Counted from the stretch's first letter, positions 27,595 to 37,779 are shown. The stretch: DNA of 64,000 nucleotides from Candidatus Atribacteria bacterium (GCA_018402425.1 JAGYIZ010000002.1:1-64000); one strand, 5' to 3'. Notes: generated from the sequence alone by a model not told the origin. A program made the numbers and translations.

Positions 27595-29464
27595 ACAAAC
27601 GAAAAACAGGACAAATAGAAACAAAAGACCTGGTATGATAAAAACATTAAATGGATTGCTTAAAATCCAAGTTTTAATATTTTTAATATCTTTATTATTT
27701 TTTAGTTTAGTTGATGTTTGCTTTGCCCAGGATAATGTAACCATCACCAATATCTGGTATAAAAAAGTGCCTAATTTTACCAGGGTTACTATTAAGGCAG
27801 ACAATCCTATGGAAAACTTTGAATCAATGTATATAGGTGACCCTGAACGTATCGTAATTGATATTAACCAGGCAGATTATGATATAGATGAATTGGTTAA
27901 AAATACTCTCTTTTTAAATATGGGCTCTGTTAAACAAGTTAGATGCGGACAGATCGAAGAAGGCAAAGTGCGATTTACAATAGATTTATTTCATAAGGTA
28001 GACTATGACATGGCACTTGATAATACCGGTCAGTTGTTGCAAATAAATGTATATGATTATGATGAGTTTCTTGCTCCCGAAGAACAAATATATACTGTAG
28101 AACCGCTCAGTGTAGAAGAGATTAAAAAAATCAAGGAGCAGGAAGTAGAACGAGTACCATCTCTGGTTGATAAAGTTACAACTCCAATTAGCATGAATCT
28201 GAAAGAAACTGAGGTTATTGATGCCATTCGGACACTATCTTTATTGAGTGGTGTTAATATTGTTGCAGATGATTCTGTATCTGGAAATATTACGCTCAAT
28301 ATATCAGAAGTAACTTTTAAGGAAGCTCTGGACTGGATATTAAAACTAAAAAGATTAAGTTATACCCAGGTTGGCAATGCCCTGATTATCGGTACTCCTG
28401 ATATAATTGAAACATACAAAGAAAGAATTACCCGCATTGTTCATCTGGAAAATGCTGATGTAGAAAATATGAAAACTGTCCTGGATAGTTACTTTGGTGA
28501 AGATGGTAACATAAAAATAACAACTGATACACGACTAAATTCTTTGATTGTAGAAGGTACCCTGGAACCCGTTGCCAAGGCCGAAGAGCTCATTAAAGAA
28601 ATGGATGCTAGTTTAATAACCAGAAGTTTTAAGATAGATAATGCCACTTTTTCGGAAGAAGTCGAAGCCATAAAAAGTATGCTGAAAATTATTATTCCTG
28701 ATGAAGAGAGGATTATTATAGATAATCGGCAGAATGAAATAATTGTCAAAGGGAACCTGGAAGAGATAGAAAATGCTGCTACCATGATAGAAGGAATGGA
28801 TAAGCGTGCACCACAGATAATGATTGAGGCAAAGATAGTTGAAATTACCCTGGATGGAGAAAGAGATATGGGAATTCGCTGGTTTAGTGATGGAACTGAG
28901 GGTGAAATGACTTTAGGTGAGTTGACATTAGGTGGCTCTTTTGAAAGGCAAGGTTTAATTAGTGCAAGACTAAAAGCATTGGAAGTTGAAAATGAAGTAA
29001 ATATTTTATCAAATCCGAAGGTTCTTACTTTGGACGGGAAAGAAGCAACAATTGATTCTGGACAGCAAATACCAATTCAAGAAGAGGTAATAGATGCTGA
29101 TGGCAACATAAGACAAACTGTTACCTGGAAAGACGTTGGAATCAAGCTAACGATTACTCCGAGGCTGACATCTGATGGTCTTATAAATATTGATCTTTAT
29201 ACAGAAGTTAAATCTTTAGGTCAGGAATACATTGTAGGATATCCAGTAATTAATAATCGTTCTGAAACAGGTTTTATAAGAGCTAAATTAGGGGAAACAA
29301 GAGTTATTGGTGGTTTGATAAGTACTGAAGAAACTGAAAATATTCGACGAATACCTATATTGTCAGAAATCCCAATATTTGGTGAGATATTTAAATTTAG
29401 AAATAAAACTGAAAAAAGGACAGAAGTAATTGTCCTTATAACAGCAAATAAGATTGAATATTAA
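27572..29464 (+). CDS. pilQ: Type IV pilus secretin PilQ
   Basis: This is a 630-residue outer-membrane secretin. It has a signal peptide (about 28-53 ending 'VCFAQ'), an AMIN domain (about 55-165), an STN domain (about 205-265, 'SMNLKETEVIDAIRTLSLLS'), two N-type domains (about 275-410) and the secretin channel (about 415-630), ending 'RTEVIVLITANKI'. The frame opens at GTG 27572 inside AGGAGG; the ATG at 27587 may be the real start. Its presence implies a double membrane. The whole pilMNOPQ operon is intact, in contrast to the upstream minor pilins. Confidence 0.93.
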   Translation: MGEQPMIEQTKNRTNRNKRPGMIKTLNGLLKIQVLIFLISLLFFSLVDVCFAQDNVTITNIWYKKVPNFTRVTIKADNPMENFESMYIGDPERIVIDINQADYDIDELVKNTLFLNMGSVKQVRCGQIEEGKVRFTIDLFHKVDYDMALDNTGQLLQINVYDYDEFLAPEEQIYTVEPLSVEEIKKIKEQEVERVPSLVDKVTTPISMNLKETEVIDAIRTLSLLSGVNIVADDSVSGNITLNISEVTFKEALDWILKLKRLSYTQVGNALIIGTPDIIETYKERITRIVHLENADVENMKTVLDSYFGEDGNIKITTDTRLNSLIVEGTLEPVAKAEELIKEMDASLITRSFKIDNATFSEEVEAIKSMLKIIIPDEERIIIDNRQNEIIVKGNLEEIENAATMIEGMDKRAPQIMIEAKIVEITLDGERDMGIRWFSDGTEGEMTLGELTLGGSFERQGLISARLKALEVENEVNILSNPKVLTLDGKEATIDSGQQIPIQEEVIDADGNIRQTVTWKDVGIKLTITPRLTSDGLINIDLYTEVKSLGQEYIVGYPVINNRSETGFIRAKLGETRVIGGLISTEETENIRRIPILSEIPIFGEIFKFRNKTEKRTEVIVLITANKIEY

Positions 29465-29889
29465 AATAGTATATCATATTATGCATAACGTATAACGTGA
29501 ATACTGGTGGAAAATAGCGAAAAAGTATTTTCGCAAATATGTACCTGTAGAATTGATTGTTTGATGGGTATATAAGATGATTGAAGAATTTAAATTTATT
29601 TTTAACTGTAAACTAAAAAATTAGAACTTTTTAGTCTCGAAAACTTTTTTAATTCCTCCCCCTTGAGGGGGGAGGATAAAGGTGGGGGTGGAATCATCCC
29701 CCTCACCCTGACCCTCTCCCTCCGAGGGGAGAGAAGATTTGAAACAATTGGTAAACTGGGTAATTTAATAAATTAGATTTTGCCCATTATACAACACTTA
29801 TCTCTTTACTGAATTTAGTCTTGATACTCGATAAACACGATACTAATTTAATCTTCGATTAAATTTTTAAAAAAAAGGAGGGGAAGGGA
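29465..29889. repeat. Intergenic repeat mosaic
   Basis: No gene. Contains 'cataacgtataacgtgaata' (29483), 'aactgtaaactaaaaaatta' (29606), a cctcccccttgaggggggag element followed by gtgggggtg (29657-29692), a ccctcaccctgaccctctcc block (29700-29735) and 'cttgatactcgataaacacg' (29820). The next gene's AAGGAGG sits at 29874-29880. Confidence 0.7.
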
Positions 29890-32096
29890 TTGCAAAAGAA
29901 TATTTTAAATGAAAAAAAGAAACTCATTCTGTTTTTATCGGTTTTAATATTATTTTCTGTAATACTAACCGGCTGTAATTGGTTTGGGGAAGGAATTCTA
30001 AATGTCTTTGACCCAAAATCACAAATAAGAGTCAATTACACTGATATTGATTTTACAGAAGGAGAAGGGAGTATTAATTTAGAAATTTATTCATTAAATC
30101 AGGATTTGAATTTATTGGAGAAAGTTTTAACTATAAATATTATAACAATTGGTGAATTAATGATTCTACCAAAACAGTTGGTACTGTATTTTATGTTGAT
30201 CCTTCAAATACACCTGGAACCCCAATATCCTGAAATGATCTACCCTTATATTATCAAGAAGTTTCAGATTATGTTAAATCAAACCCAATGCTTACAGAAA
30301 TTACCTGTACCATTACTTTGATTGGGACAGATGGTGCCAGACATAGTATCACTAAGTCTGTAACAGTTGATTTGCCAGCTGTTCAACCAGGTGTTGATTT
30401 TGAACCACCTAATGCTGTGATTACAGTTACTCCGGGAACAACTGGAACTGCACCATTTACAGTACAATTTGATGGTTCTGGTTCTACTGATGACCTGGGA
30501 ATTGCCAGCTATAGTTGGGACTTTGGTGATGGTTCAACAGGAACTGGTGTCATGCCACCTGCACATACCTATGTTTCAGGGGTATATATTGCAAAATTAA
30601 CTGTAACTGATTATTGGGGACTCAAAGATTATGCAACGGTGGTTATAAATGTTGGGGATTCAGCAGTTGGTGCTCCAATTGCAGTATCCAGGTAACCCAT
30701 CTACGACGGCAATGTACCATTTACAGTTGCTTTGATGGTTCTGGTTCTTCGGTGAGCAATGAATCTGATTGTGATGTTCGATTTGCCAGCTACAGTTGGG
30801 ACTTTGGTGATGTTCTAGTGGAACAGGGTATTGCCACCACACATACTTATGAAGATCCCGGTACATATGTTGTGATTCTAACTGTTACTGATACTAATGG
30901 AAAAGAAGGATATGCCACTGTTGTTATTACGGTAACATCAGACGAAGATCCAAATGTAGACAATATTACATTATATGCAAACCCAGAAACAAATGTTCCA
31001 GGAGGAACTTCGGAAATAACAGCAATAGTGACAAATACTGAAGGAGATAGTGTTCTGATGGTACTGCTGTTTACTTTATTACAAGCAGTGGTACACACTT
31101 TCCTCTAGTTCTGCTAACACTGTAAATGGTATGGCAACTGTTGATTTAGAGCTAAGTGCATCCATGCAAGCTGGCGATATAGCAACTGTTACTGTTATTG
31201 GTTCAGTATCTGAATCCCATTGATATAACCTGCATTACTGAATCGCAGAAGGTCCTAGCTGTTATAAATGTTACCCCGGATCCTGCCGAAGGGGTAGTAC
31301 CGTTTGAAGTATACTTTAATGCTAGTAGCTCAACATCTGAAAGCGGTATTGTAAGTTATGAATGGGATTTTGGGGACGGCACTACTGGTTCTGGAATAAC
31401 TACCAATCACACTTATAATGAAGTAGGTAGTTATACTGTAATTCTGACTGTAACAGATGTTAATGGAAAGAGTGATTTTGCCTATGAAGGAATTGACGCT
31501 AAATTACCTAGCAAATAATTAAATACAGTTCCCAATGTTAGTGCTGGGACAGAGATGGTTGAAGGAATGCCTCTTTAAAGTATATTTTGATGCTTACCAA
31601 TCAACATCAGAAAGCGGTATTGTAAGTTACGAATGGGACTTCGGTGATGGTGCTATAGGTTCAGGTATTCTAAATCACACATATGATGAAGTAGGAGCCT
31701 ATATTGTTTATTTAACTATAACAGACAAAAATGGTTTTGAAGCATATGATTATTTATTTGTTACTGTAAGTACTGTAGGGAGACGTAAGGGCAGTAATAA
31801 AAACTACCCCTGAAGCAACACAACCTACTGGAGACAAACCATTTACTGTTGGTTTTGATGCATCAGATTCCTCAACTTTGTTAGGTGCAACTATTGCAAG
31901 CTATACTTGGGATTTTATAGATAGTACTGGTACTGAAACAGTCATTCACATGAAACACCTATACCTATACCTGTTGAAGTTCACACATTTGATAGTCACT
32001 GGAACTTATCTTGTTCAATTGACTGTTGAAGATTCAGAAGGTAACAGAGGATATGCATTTGTTTCTATAAAGGTTACGGATCCTGCATTACCATAA
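29890..32096 (+). pseudogene. PKD-repeat surface lipoprotein, frameshifted
   Basis: The start is TTG with a strong AAAGGAGGGG site. A signal peptide with lipobox 'ILTGC' (Cys near residue 29) predicts a lipoprotein. Through at least six frame changes the text shows PKD domains near 30395-30655, 30700-30935, 31250-31495, 31560-31780 and 31850-32090, each with the 'YSWDFGDGSTGTG...HTY' type core and 'LTVTD'. An Ig-like segment ('VDNITLYANPETNVPGGTSE') lies near 30958. PKD domains mediate surface contacts and carbohydrate or protein binding. Order and spacing of the domains are regular, so the gene was one long frame of about 730 codons. Confidence 0.75.
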
Positions 32097-32122
32097 AGAA
32101 TAATTATATATAAAACAAATAA

Positions 32123-32165
32123 AGGGATGGTTCTCGTTTTTTTAAAAAACAGAGAACCATCCCCT
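32123..32165. terminator. Hairpin of the gggaYggttctc repeat family after the PKD gene
   Basis: 'gggatggttctcgttttttt' and 'aaaaaacagagaaccatccc' pair almost perfectly, with one base missing in the left arm. It is a relative of the 4810-4865 palindrome (gggacggttctctg). It lies 27 bp after the lipoprotein stop and could end transcription, although the T run is inside the stem. Confidence 0.55.
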
Positions 32166-32375
32166 GATAAATAAAGATTTTACTTGCTTTTTAATTGTTT
32201 AATGTTATTTAATAATTAAATACCATATGATTTTATTAAAAATATTAAAAAATGTTTGTCTAAGTTGATGGTAAATAGGGAATAACTTATAAAGAGAGAA
32301 ATATAGTGATCGTTACTTTGAATTTATTCTTTAAAAATATTTATTAAGGAAGTGATGCCTATCGCACCAGAAATA

Positions 32376-32480
32376 AAAAAGTTGAAAAAGGTAAACTGTC
32401 CGAAAGGGCAGGACGCAAAGTACTGGGTCTAAGGTCTGTATCCTTATGACAGACTACGGCTGCCAGACTACCGACTTTTT
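32376..32480 (+). ncRNA. c-di-GMP-I (GEMM) riboswitch aptamer
   Basis: The P1 stem pairs aaaaagttg (32376-32384) with cgacttttt (32472-32480). Inside are the conserved GEMM features: 'aggtaaactgtccgaaaggg' (with GNRA-type loop gaaa), 'caggacgcaaag' and a third stem around 'tctaagg...ggctgccag' followed by the A-C-C-G tail. These match the class I cyclic-di-GMP aptamer, in which the core A/G residues bind the second messenger. An intrinsic terminator follows before the lipoprotein gene, so the switch probably controls termination. Confidence 0.9.
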
Positions 32481-32493
32481 GTTATTTATATTT

Positions 32494-32524
32494 ACCCCAC
32501 AGGATGTACCTGATGGGGTTTTTT
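32494..32524 (+). terminator. Riboswitch expression-platform terminator
   Basis: ACCCCACAGG and CCTGATGGGGT (one bulged A) form a stem with a 5-base loop, followed by six T residues. It lies 14 bp after the GEMM aptamer and about 85 bp before the lipoprotein start. No alternative antiterminator could be fixed by eye, so on/off polarity is open. Confidence 0.8.
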
Positions 32525-32609
32525 AAAATGCTTAATTATTAAACTTGAGTGATACCTGTCATGGTATCCAAAAACAAAAATATAAATAATGAAAAGGAGA
32601 TTTTCAAAA

Positions 32610-35062
32610 TGAAGGATTTACGTTTTGTTTTATCTATTTTTTACTGATTTTAGTTGTACTACTACTATCCGGATGTGGTGGAGTTGTCCCCTCCCGGTGC
32701 CAGAAGAGGATGTCACTACCATAACAGGCCAGATCAAGATGCCTTTAATCTGTTGTGATACCTTATCTGAACAGGCCGAAGGCATATCCCGGAAACCACC
32801 TGTGATGAAAGTGAACTCTGGAATCCTACCGAGGTGCCATCGTAGAGCTCAAATCTGCCGAGAAAGGCAAATGTAACAAAGTAATAGATGAAGCTATGCC
32901 GATGATACCGGCTACTACCTCTTTGAGGATGTCCAACCAGGACTCTATATCATCACTGCCAAATGCCCGGTAACAGGCAATGAAGGATTCATTTTTAAAG
33001 GATGGCAGAAAAGTTCTCCGGTAGCCTGGATGTTGGAATCCCGGATTATACCTCAACAGCCTTAGCCTTAGTCATTGAAAAAGATCAATAACTGCTATAA
33101 TGACTGGTATCAGTGTTTTAGCAAATTAACTGCCTCAAGATCTACAACAAGGTAGAAGATATCGCTGATGCTATTGGTACAGTCGATATCCAGGCCATCA
33201 AAACCCATGCTGATTTCGCAACTACTGTGATGAAGAAGATGAAGACTTGGTTTGACCTGATCTTGCCTGGAGCTGTTGTGGAGGACCTGACAAACCGATG
33301 GCGGCGGCGGCAATGGGGTAATGGAGATCCCTGTGATAATAATTTATAAGCTTCAATAAGGTAGACTATTATGATGGTGAGACCTGGACTGAAATAACCT
33401 CTAGCGATAGTCTAACATTATACACAGGTATCGAGTATACGCTATAGGGTTGATGGTGCCGATAATGATGATATCCTGAATCCATTATCCTATAGGGATT
33501 ATATGTCGATACCGTAATAGCAGAAGAAGCTACCTATCCGGTTCCTGGACCACTGACATTTACCGGAACACCACAGGCTGCAGATATTGGGAGAGTATTC
33601 ATTTAATGTGGGATTATTGGATGGCTGTGGAGACCTCTTTGGCGCATTCGATGTCAAGATCTGTCCTTTTGAACCATACTTAAAGTAAATATTGATGATA
33701 CCAGCCCCTGTGCAGGTACCTGCGCTAATGTTACCTCTATTGTCTGGAGGACTGAAGATGAGACCATTGCTACTTTTGGAGCCTCCTTATGAATCAAATG
33801 GCTCTGATGGATTGGGATTGGATTGGGCAATTACTGGGATATTACCTTTGATCCAGCTACTGGAGATATCTGTTGGCCAGTCAATGATGTTGCTGCAGTT
33901 GCAGTAGAAAATACTGTTAGACACCATTCAATTTACTTACTATGATGACTGTGGTCAAAATGCTAGCCATACCCCAATTATTATAGACTTTATGGAAGGA
34001 CCCTGCTGATGCCGGATGTCCTTATTCAGGTAGTGTTTGTAGTGGGCGGTACTGTGGAAATAACTCTTGATGGAAGTGGAACCAAGGAGATTCAACAATA
34101 GATACCTATGAATGGTTTGTAGACGAGTTCTTCTATAGGCAACGGACAGACATTGGCTCCATGTTTGCACCAAGCAGTTGCTATGCTATAGGAACTAGTG
34201 GTGACCGATACAAATGGCTGCACCGATAGTGCTGAGACCACGGTAAATGTTAGCGAACACGTTGGACCTACTGCTAATGCCCGGAGGTCCTATTCGGATT
34301 CTGTGCCCTTCAGGTACTGTGGAAATAACTCTTGATGGAAGTGGTTCAAGCCAAGGAGATTCAGCAATAGATACCTATGAATGGTTTGTAGACGGTTCTT
34401 CTATAGGCAACGGACAGACATTGGCTCATGTTTTGCACCAAGCGGATTTATGCTATAGAACTAGTGGTGACCGATACAAATGGCTGCACAACAGTGCTGA
34501 GACTACGGTAAATGTTGAAAACCAACTGCAGATATATGGTTAGAACAGACTATAATTGCTGTGATAATGATGTACTTTACTGGTATGCGGATTGCGGTAC
34601 TGCCCATGGTAGGTATTGGAAAATGTGTTGTGGTTGGATATATTGGCTAAAAGAGATTGGGTGACCGTTAATGTGAAGATTATGATGATTCTCTAACAAC
34701 TGCAGACATAGTTCTTAACTATGATGATAGTAAGCTCAAATTATGGGAACCTGACACCGGTGATGATCCAAATATGAATCCATTAACTGATCAATATGGT
34801 GTAGCTATAACTTATTCGTTGATATTGGTGTATTGAAGTAAATGATATAGATTGTTCAGGAGCGGAGAAGAACCTGCTGTCAATTATATTCATGAAAACA
34901 GGCGGAAATCCATCAGGAGAAGGCGATCCTGAAGGCCATGACTGGGACGATAGTACAAATATAAACTTTGATACGACTGATATGGAATTTAATAACGGTG
35001 GTATTTGTATTGGTGACGCAAATGGATGTACAATCTATGGTGATGACAACGTGATAGAATAA
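32610..35062 (+). pseudogene. c-di-GMP-controlled surface lipoprotein with Ig/PKD repeats, frameshifted
   Basis: ATG near 32610 (AAAGGAG upstream) opens 'MKDLRFVLSIF'. After one shift a lipobox-like 'LLLSGCGG' is readable, then 'EEDVTTITGQIKMP'. Later pieces include 'GYYLFEDVQPGLYIITAKCP'-type text (a carboxypeptidase-regulatory-like domain) near 32910. Two near-identical tandem PKD repeats follow at about 34040-34260 and 34310-34530 ('TVEITLDGSGSSQGDSAIDT', 'YEWFVDGSSIGNGQTL'). The gene ends 'GDDNVIE' at 35062. At least ten frame changes are needed. The two repeats differ mostly by single-base indels, which suggests sequencing artefact as much as decay. Confidence 0.65.
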
Positions 35063-35190
35063 AATAATATATTGTCCCAGGGATGGTTCTTTTGACATAA
35101 AAATAATTTAATAGAAGGTAATAAATCCTGAAATAGGTAAAAAGAAAGTCCCCTGTATGCTTTCTTTGTTTATTTTGGAAAGAATATTAT

Positions 35191-35218
35191 TTGACTTGAG
35201 TATAATAAGCTGTATAAT
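35191..35218 (+). promoter_or_regulatory. Promoter of the RHH/MazF pair
   Basis: TTGACT (35191-35196) and TATAAT (35213-35218) with a 16-bp spacer. A second TATAAT at 35201-35206 lies in the spacer and may form part of an operator. The AGGAGG of the antitoxin follows at 35224. Confidence 0.6.
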
Positions 35219-35238
35219 AAATACAGGAGGTGATACAC

Positions 35239-35460
35239 TTGAAGAGATTAAATATTACTATACCAGAGGAAATTGATAAAGAGATAAAAAATATTCCCAA
35301 TAAAAGTTCTTTTATTTCAGCGGCTATAAAAGAAAAAATTGATAGGATAAACAAAGAAAAATTAGATAAACTTCTTATAGAAGGATATAAAGCAACTTGC
35401 CAAGAAGATAAAGAGATAAATGAAGAGTGGGAAAATATTACTTTAGAAGGTTGGAAATAA
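35239..35460 (+). CDS. Ribbon-helix-helix antitoxin of a MazF-type toxin
   Basis: The start TTG 35239 is chosen because AGGAGG at 35224-35229 is 9 bp upstream; a GTG at 35230 touches the ribosome site. The product of about 73 residues opens 'KRLNITIPEEIDKEIKN', a ribbon-helix-helix strand and helix that binds DNA, and has an acidic C-terminus ('EDKEINEEWENITLEGW') that would occupy the MazF active site. The toxin starts 1 bp after its stop. Confidence 0.82.
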   Translation: MKRLNITIPEEIDKEIKNIPNKSSFISAAIKEKIDRINKEKLDKLLIEGYKATCQEDKEINEEWENITLEGWK

Positions 35461-35461
35461 T

Positions 35462-35806
35462 ATGGATTTTCCAAAAAAAGGAGAGATATGGTTTGTTTCT
35501 TTGGAACCTGTAAAGGGGTCTGAAATAGGGAAAACAAGACCTGCCCTAATTATTTCCAACAATAGAAACAATAAGTTTTCAGAAACAGTAACTGTTCTTC
35601 CAATCACTTCAAATATTTCAAAGGTATACCCTTTTGAGGTTTTTCTTTCTACTAAGGATACAAAACTAAACAATGACTCAAAGATTAAATGTAATCAGAT
35701 AAGAACAATAGATAAAAAAAGACTTTTAGATTTGGTGTGTACTGTTTCTCCTGAAATACTTGAAAAAATAAAGAAAGCTCTTTTAATCCATCTTGATATG
35801 AATTAA
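35462..35806 (+). CDS. MazF/PemK-family mRNA interferase toxin
   Basis: This 114-residue SH3-like barrel toxin has 'KGEIWFVSLEPVKGSEIGKT' and 'RPALIISNN' (catalytic Arg in KTRP), then 'VLPITSN' with the conserved Ser/Thr and 'KCNQIRTIDKKRLLDLVC'. MazF enzymes cut mRNA at short sequences. It is intact and full length, unlike the fused remnant at 17913. The antitoxin lies immediately upstream. Confidence 0.9.
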   Translation: MDFPKKGEIWFVSLEPVKGSEIGKTRPALIISNNRNNKFSETVTVLPITSNISKVYPFEVFLSTKDTKLNNDSKIKCNQIRTIDKKRLLDLVCTVSPEILEKIKKALLIHLDMN

Positions 35807-36131
35807 AGATATCAATAAATTGTTACAAGGACGGCAGACTGTGTAGAAAATAATTTTAGAAATTTTTTAGCTTCACTTATGACATGCATTGTCTACATTA
35901 TGGGAAATAACCATAAAAAAAATACCTCACCGAAAAAACCGAGGTGGAGTTCATTACCTGTTTGTATTTTAAAAATTCTTTCCGCTTTCACCTATACCTA
36001 TAGTAATTTAATTCACTCAATACGCGATACGCACGACGCAATACTAATTTGTTTTTAATTTGACTTGAAGCTGCTTTATTGTACAATTAAGTAGTAAGAA
36101 AAAGAAATGGTTTTAGAAGATTGGAATCAAA
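35807..36131. other. Intergenic region
   Basis: Contains an imperfect hairpin 'cctcaccgaaaaaaccgagg' near 35925-35947, next to an A-rich run (T-rich on the minus strand), and an 'actcaatacgcgatacgcac' / 'gacgcaatac' word block (about 36015-36045). No gene seen. Confidence 0.5.
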
Positions 36132-36494
36132 ATGACAAATAATGAAAAACAAAATGGAGAATATAAAAAACTAAAGAGAAAATATTTTTGGCTGCGCCTG
36201 TTGATGCATATTCCTAATTTCTTTAAATTGGCATTTCGACTGGTAAGGGATAAACAGGTTCCTTTATATTTAAAAATAATATCCTATGCTGCCTTTATTT
36301 ATGTTCTTTCCCCGTATGACCTCATTCCAATTGTTTTGTTACCTTTTATTGGCTGGATTGAGGATTTGATTATTTTTATTATCTGCATGAAGCTTTTGGT
36401 TAATTTAAGTCCGCCTGAAGTAGTAGAAAAACATGTCAAAGATATTGATGCAGAAATGAAACAAAAATTCAGACAGTATTTTTATCGAAAATGA
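36132..36494 (+). CDS. DUF1232 (YkvA-type) membrane protein
   Basis: This 120-residue protein has a basic N-terminal part and two short hydrophobic segments around 'KIISYAAFIYVLSPYDLIPI' (about 50-69) and 'LPFIGWIEDLIIFIICMKLL' (about 73-92). The Y-x-x-S-P-Y/I-D-L-I-P motif defines DUF1232. The function is unknown; homologues are small membrane proteins often near stress or envelope genes. It is monocistronic between repeat blocks. Confidence 0.8.
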   Translation: MTNNEKQNGEYKKLKRKYFWLRLLMHIPNFFKLAFRLVRDKQVPLYLKIISYAAFIYVLSPYDLIPIVLLPFIGWIEDLIIFIICMKLLVNLSPPEVVEKHVKDIDAEMKQKFRQYFYRK

Positions 36495-37017
36495 CAATTA
36501 GTATTGCGTCCAAATACAATATCAAGTATTTAGTATCAAGCCCATAACGGTTTTCAGTTGTCAGTTTTGGTTTAAAGTTAAATTCAATAATAAATATCTT
36601 TTATTCCCTTTTTGTCATTGCGAACGAGTTCAGAATACAGTAATAAGTAATCAGCCATTTACCAATTATTAAGATGCGAGATGCAAATTGAAAGTTGCAA
36701 GATCAAAAATAAATACAAAATAAAATTCTGTGGGTATATCTGGATGAGATTGCTTTGTCCTTTGCTCCGCACCGTGACGAAATAGTATCGGGTATCGAGT
36801 TCAGAATACAGTAATAAGTAATTAGTAATGAAAAAAATTTCAACAATTAGAGTCGTATTACGTCGCGCGTATTGCGTATTGAGTTTGAATAAAGTCAAAA
36901 AATCTCTGACAAAAACATATTATTTTTAACATATATTGATTTTGAATATGATATCATGGTATGTTAAAATTTCAATGAAAATGATGTTAAAATATAATTA
37001 AAATTCCTTGGAGGAAT
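36495..37017. repeat. Intergenic repeat mosaic
   Basis: No gene. Words: 'gttttcagttgtcagttttg' (36550), 'gatgcgagatgcaaattgaa' (36671), a gagattgctttgtcctttgc element (36744-36780), 'gtatcgggtatcgagttcag' (36786) and 'acgtcgcgcgtattgcgtat' (36860). The reverse frame at 36659-36898 consists of these. Confidence 0.65.
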
Positions 37018-37227
37018 ATGAATAATTCTTATACAGCTATAATTAAAAAGTGGAACAATGGTGGATTGGCTGGATCATTAAAATGCAGGATAAATTGTCA
37101 AGAAAGAACGCAAAAAAAATTATTAGAAAGTCTTAGAAGTGCTTTACAAGAAGCATTAGAATTAAATAGACAAGAAGCTTTGATAGAAGCTGGAAATGAC
37201 TACAAAGAAGAAAAAATTGCTTTATGA
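37018..37227 (+). CDS. HicB-like antitoxin, probably altered
   Basis: This 69-residue protein has GGAGGA before ATG. 'NSYTAIIKKWNNGG' and 'ERTQKKLLESLRSALQEALE' resemble the first strand and the helix of HicB, but the central 'G-x-x-x-x-x-P-x-L-P-G-C' stretch is replaced by 'LAGSLKCRINCQ', so a compensated frameshift or deletion is likely. It is coupled to a HicA-like frame at 37224 by an ATGA overlap. Confidence 0.6.
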   Translation: MNNSYTAIIKKWNNGGLAGSLKCRINCQERTQKKLLESLRSALQEALELNRQEALIEAGNDYKEEKIAL

Positions 37228-37337
37228 AGAGAAAGGAACTGAGTGAACAAAAGATCTTCCCAGTACCAAGACACAAAATTATTGATTTTTTAACCATAAA
37301 AATATGCAAAGATCTGGGCGTTCCCAAGATAGATTAG
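37224..37337 (+). pseudogene. HicA-like toxin with internal deletion
   Basis: The 37-codon frame reads 'MKRKELSEQKIFPVPRHKII' then 'DFLTIKICKDLGVPKID'. The start (MKRKEL) and the end (V-P-R-H-x-x-I...ICKDLGVP) match the two ends of HicA proteins of about 60 residues. The middle with the catalytic G-x-x-H is missing, about 25 codons lost in frame. No toxin activity is expected. Confidence 0.6.
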
Positions 37338-37779
37338 CAAAATAACCAAGGATATACTGACGATGCTCTATACCCACGAAAAATGCCGATTACTCTTGGT
37401 ATTCTAATTATTATTTCAACGATATACTATATATACGTTTTTGTCATTGCGAACACTGTTAGCAGTGTGTGGCAATCATCCATTTATTCCCACAGTATTA
37501 ACGATATACTTTATATAATATTCGGAATACTCAGGATTTCAATTATCCTCCTCAGTATTTTACTCCATACTCAATACAAGATACTACCGGCTAATTTGTC
37601 ATTACGAACACTCGGTACCTGTTTATATTTCGACTCGATACTCTTCTTTTATTTCCTCCCCCTTGAGGGGGGAGGATAAAGGTGGGGGTGGAGAGAGAAA
37701 TTTTGCAGAAAACTTGTTTTTTCTTGTATCTTGTATTCTTTTTGGCATAATAAAAATAGATCAAACGGAAGCATAAAAA
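37338..37779. repeat. Intergenic repeat mosaic beside the IS element
   Basis: Contains a 'gtcattgcgaacactgttag' hairpin element (37442-37482), repeated 'actcaggatttcaattatcc'-type text, 'ctcgatactc' and a 'cctcccccttgaggggggag' plus gtgggggtg element (37656-37692). An open frame at 37383-37679 consists of these and is not considered coding. Confidence 0.65.

Noticed and set aside
35921-35950. Hairpin cctcaccgaaaaaaccgaggtgg as an intrinsic terminator
   Set aside because: The stem is short and imperfect and the orientation is unclear; not strong enough to list as a terminator.
37383-37679. 98-codon hydrophobic open frame
   Set aside because: It is composed of the window's intergenic repeat words and hairpin elements, and has no ribosome site or family pattern.
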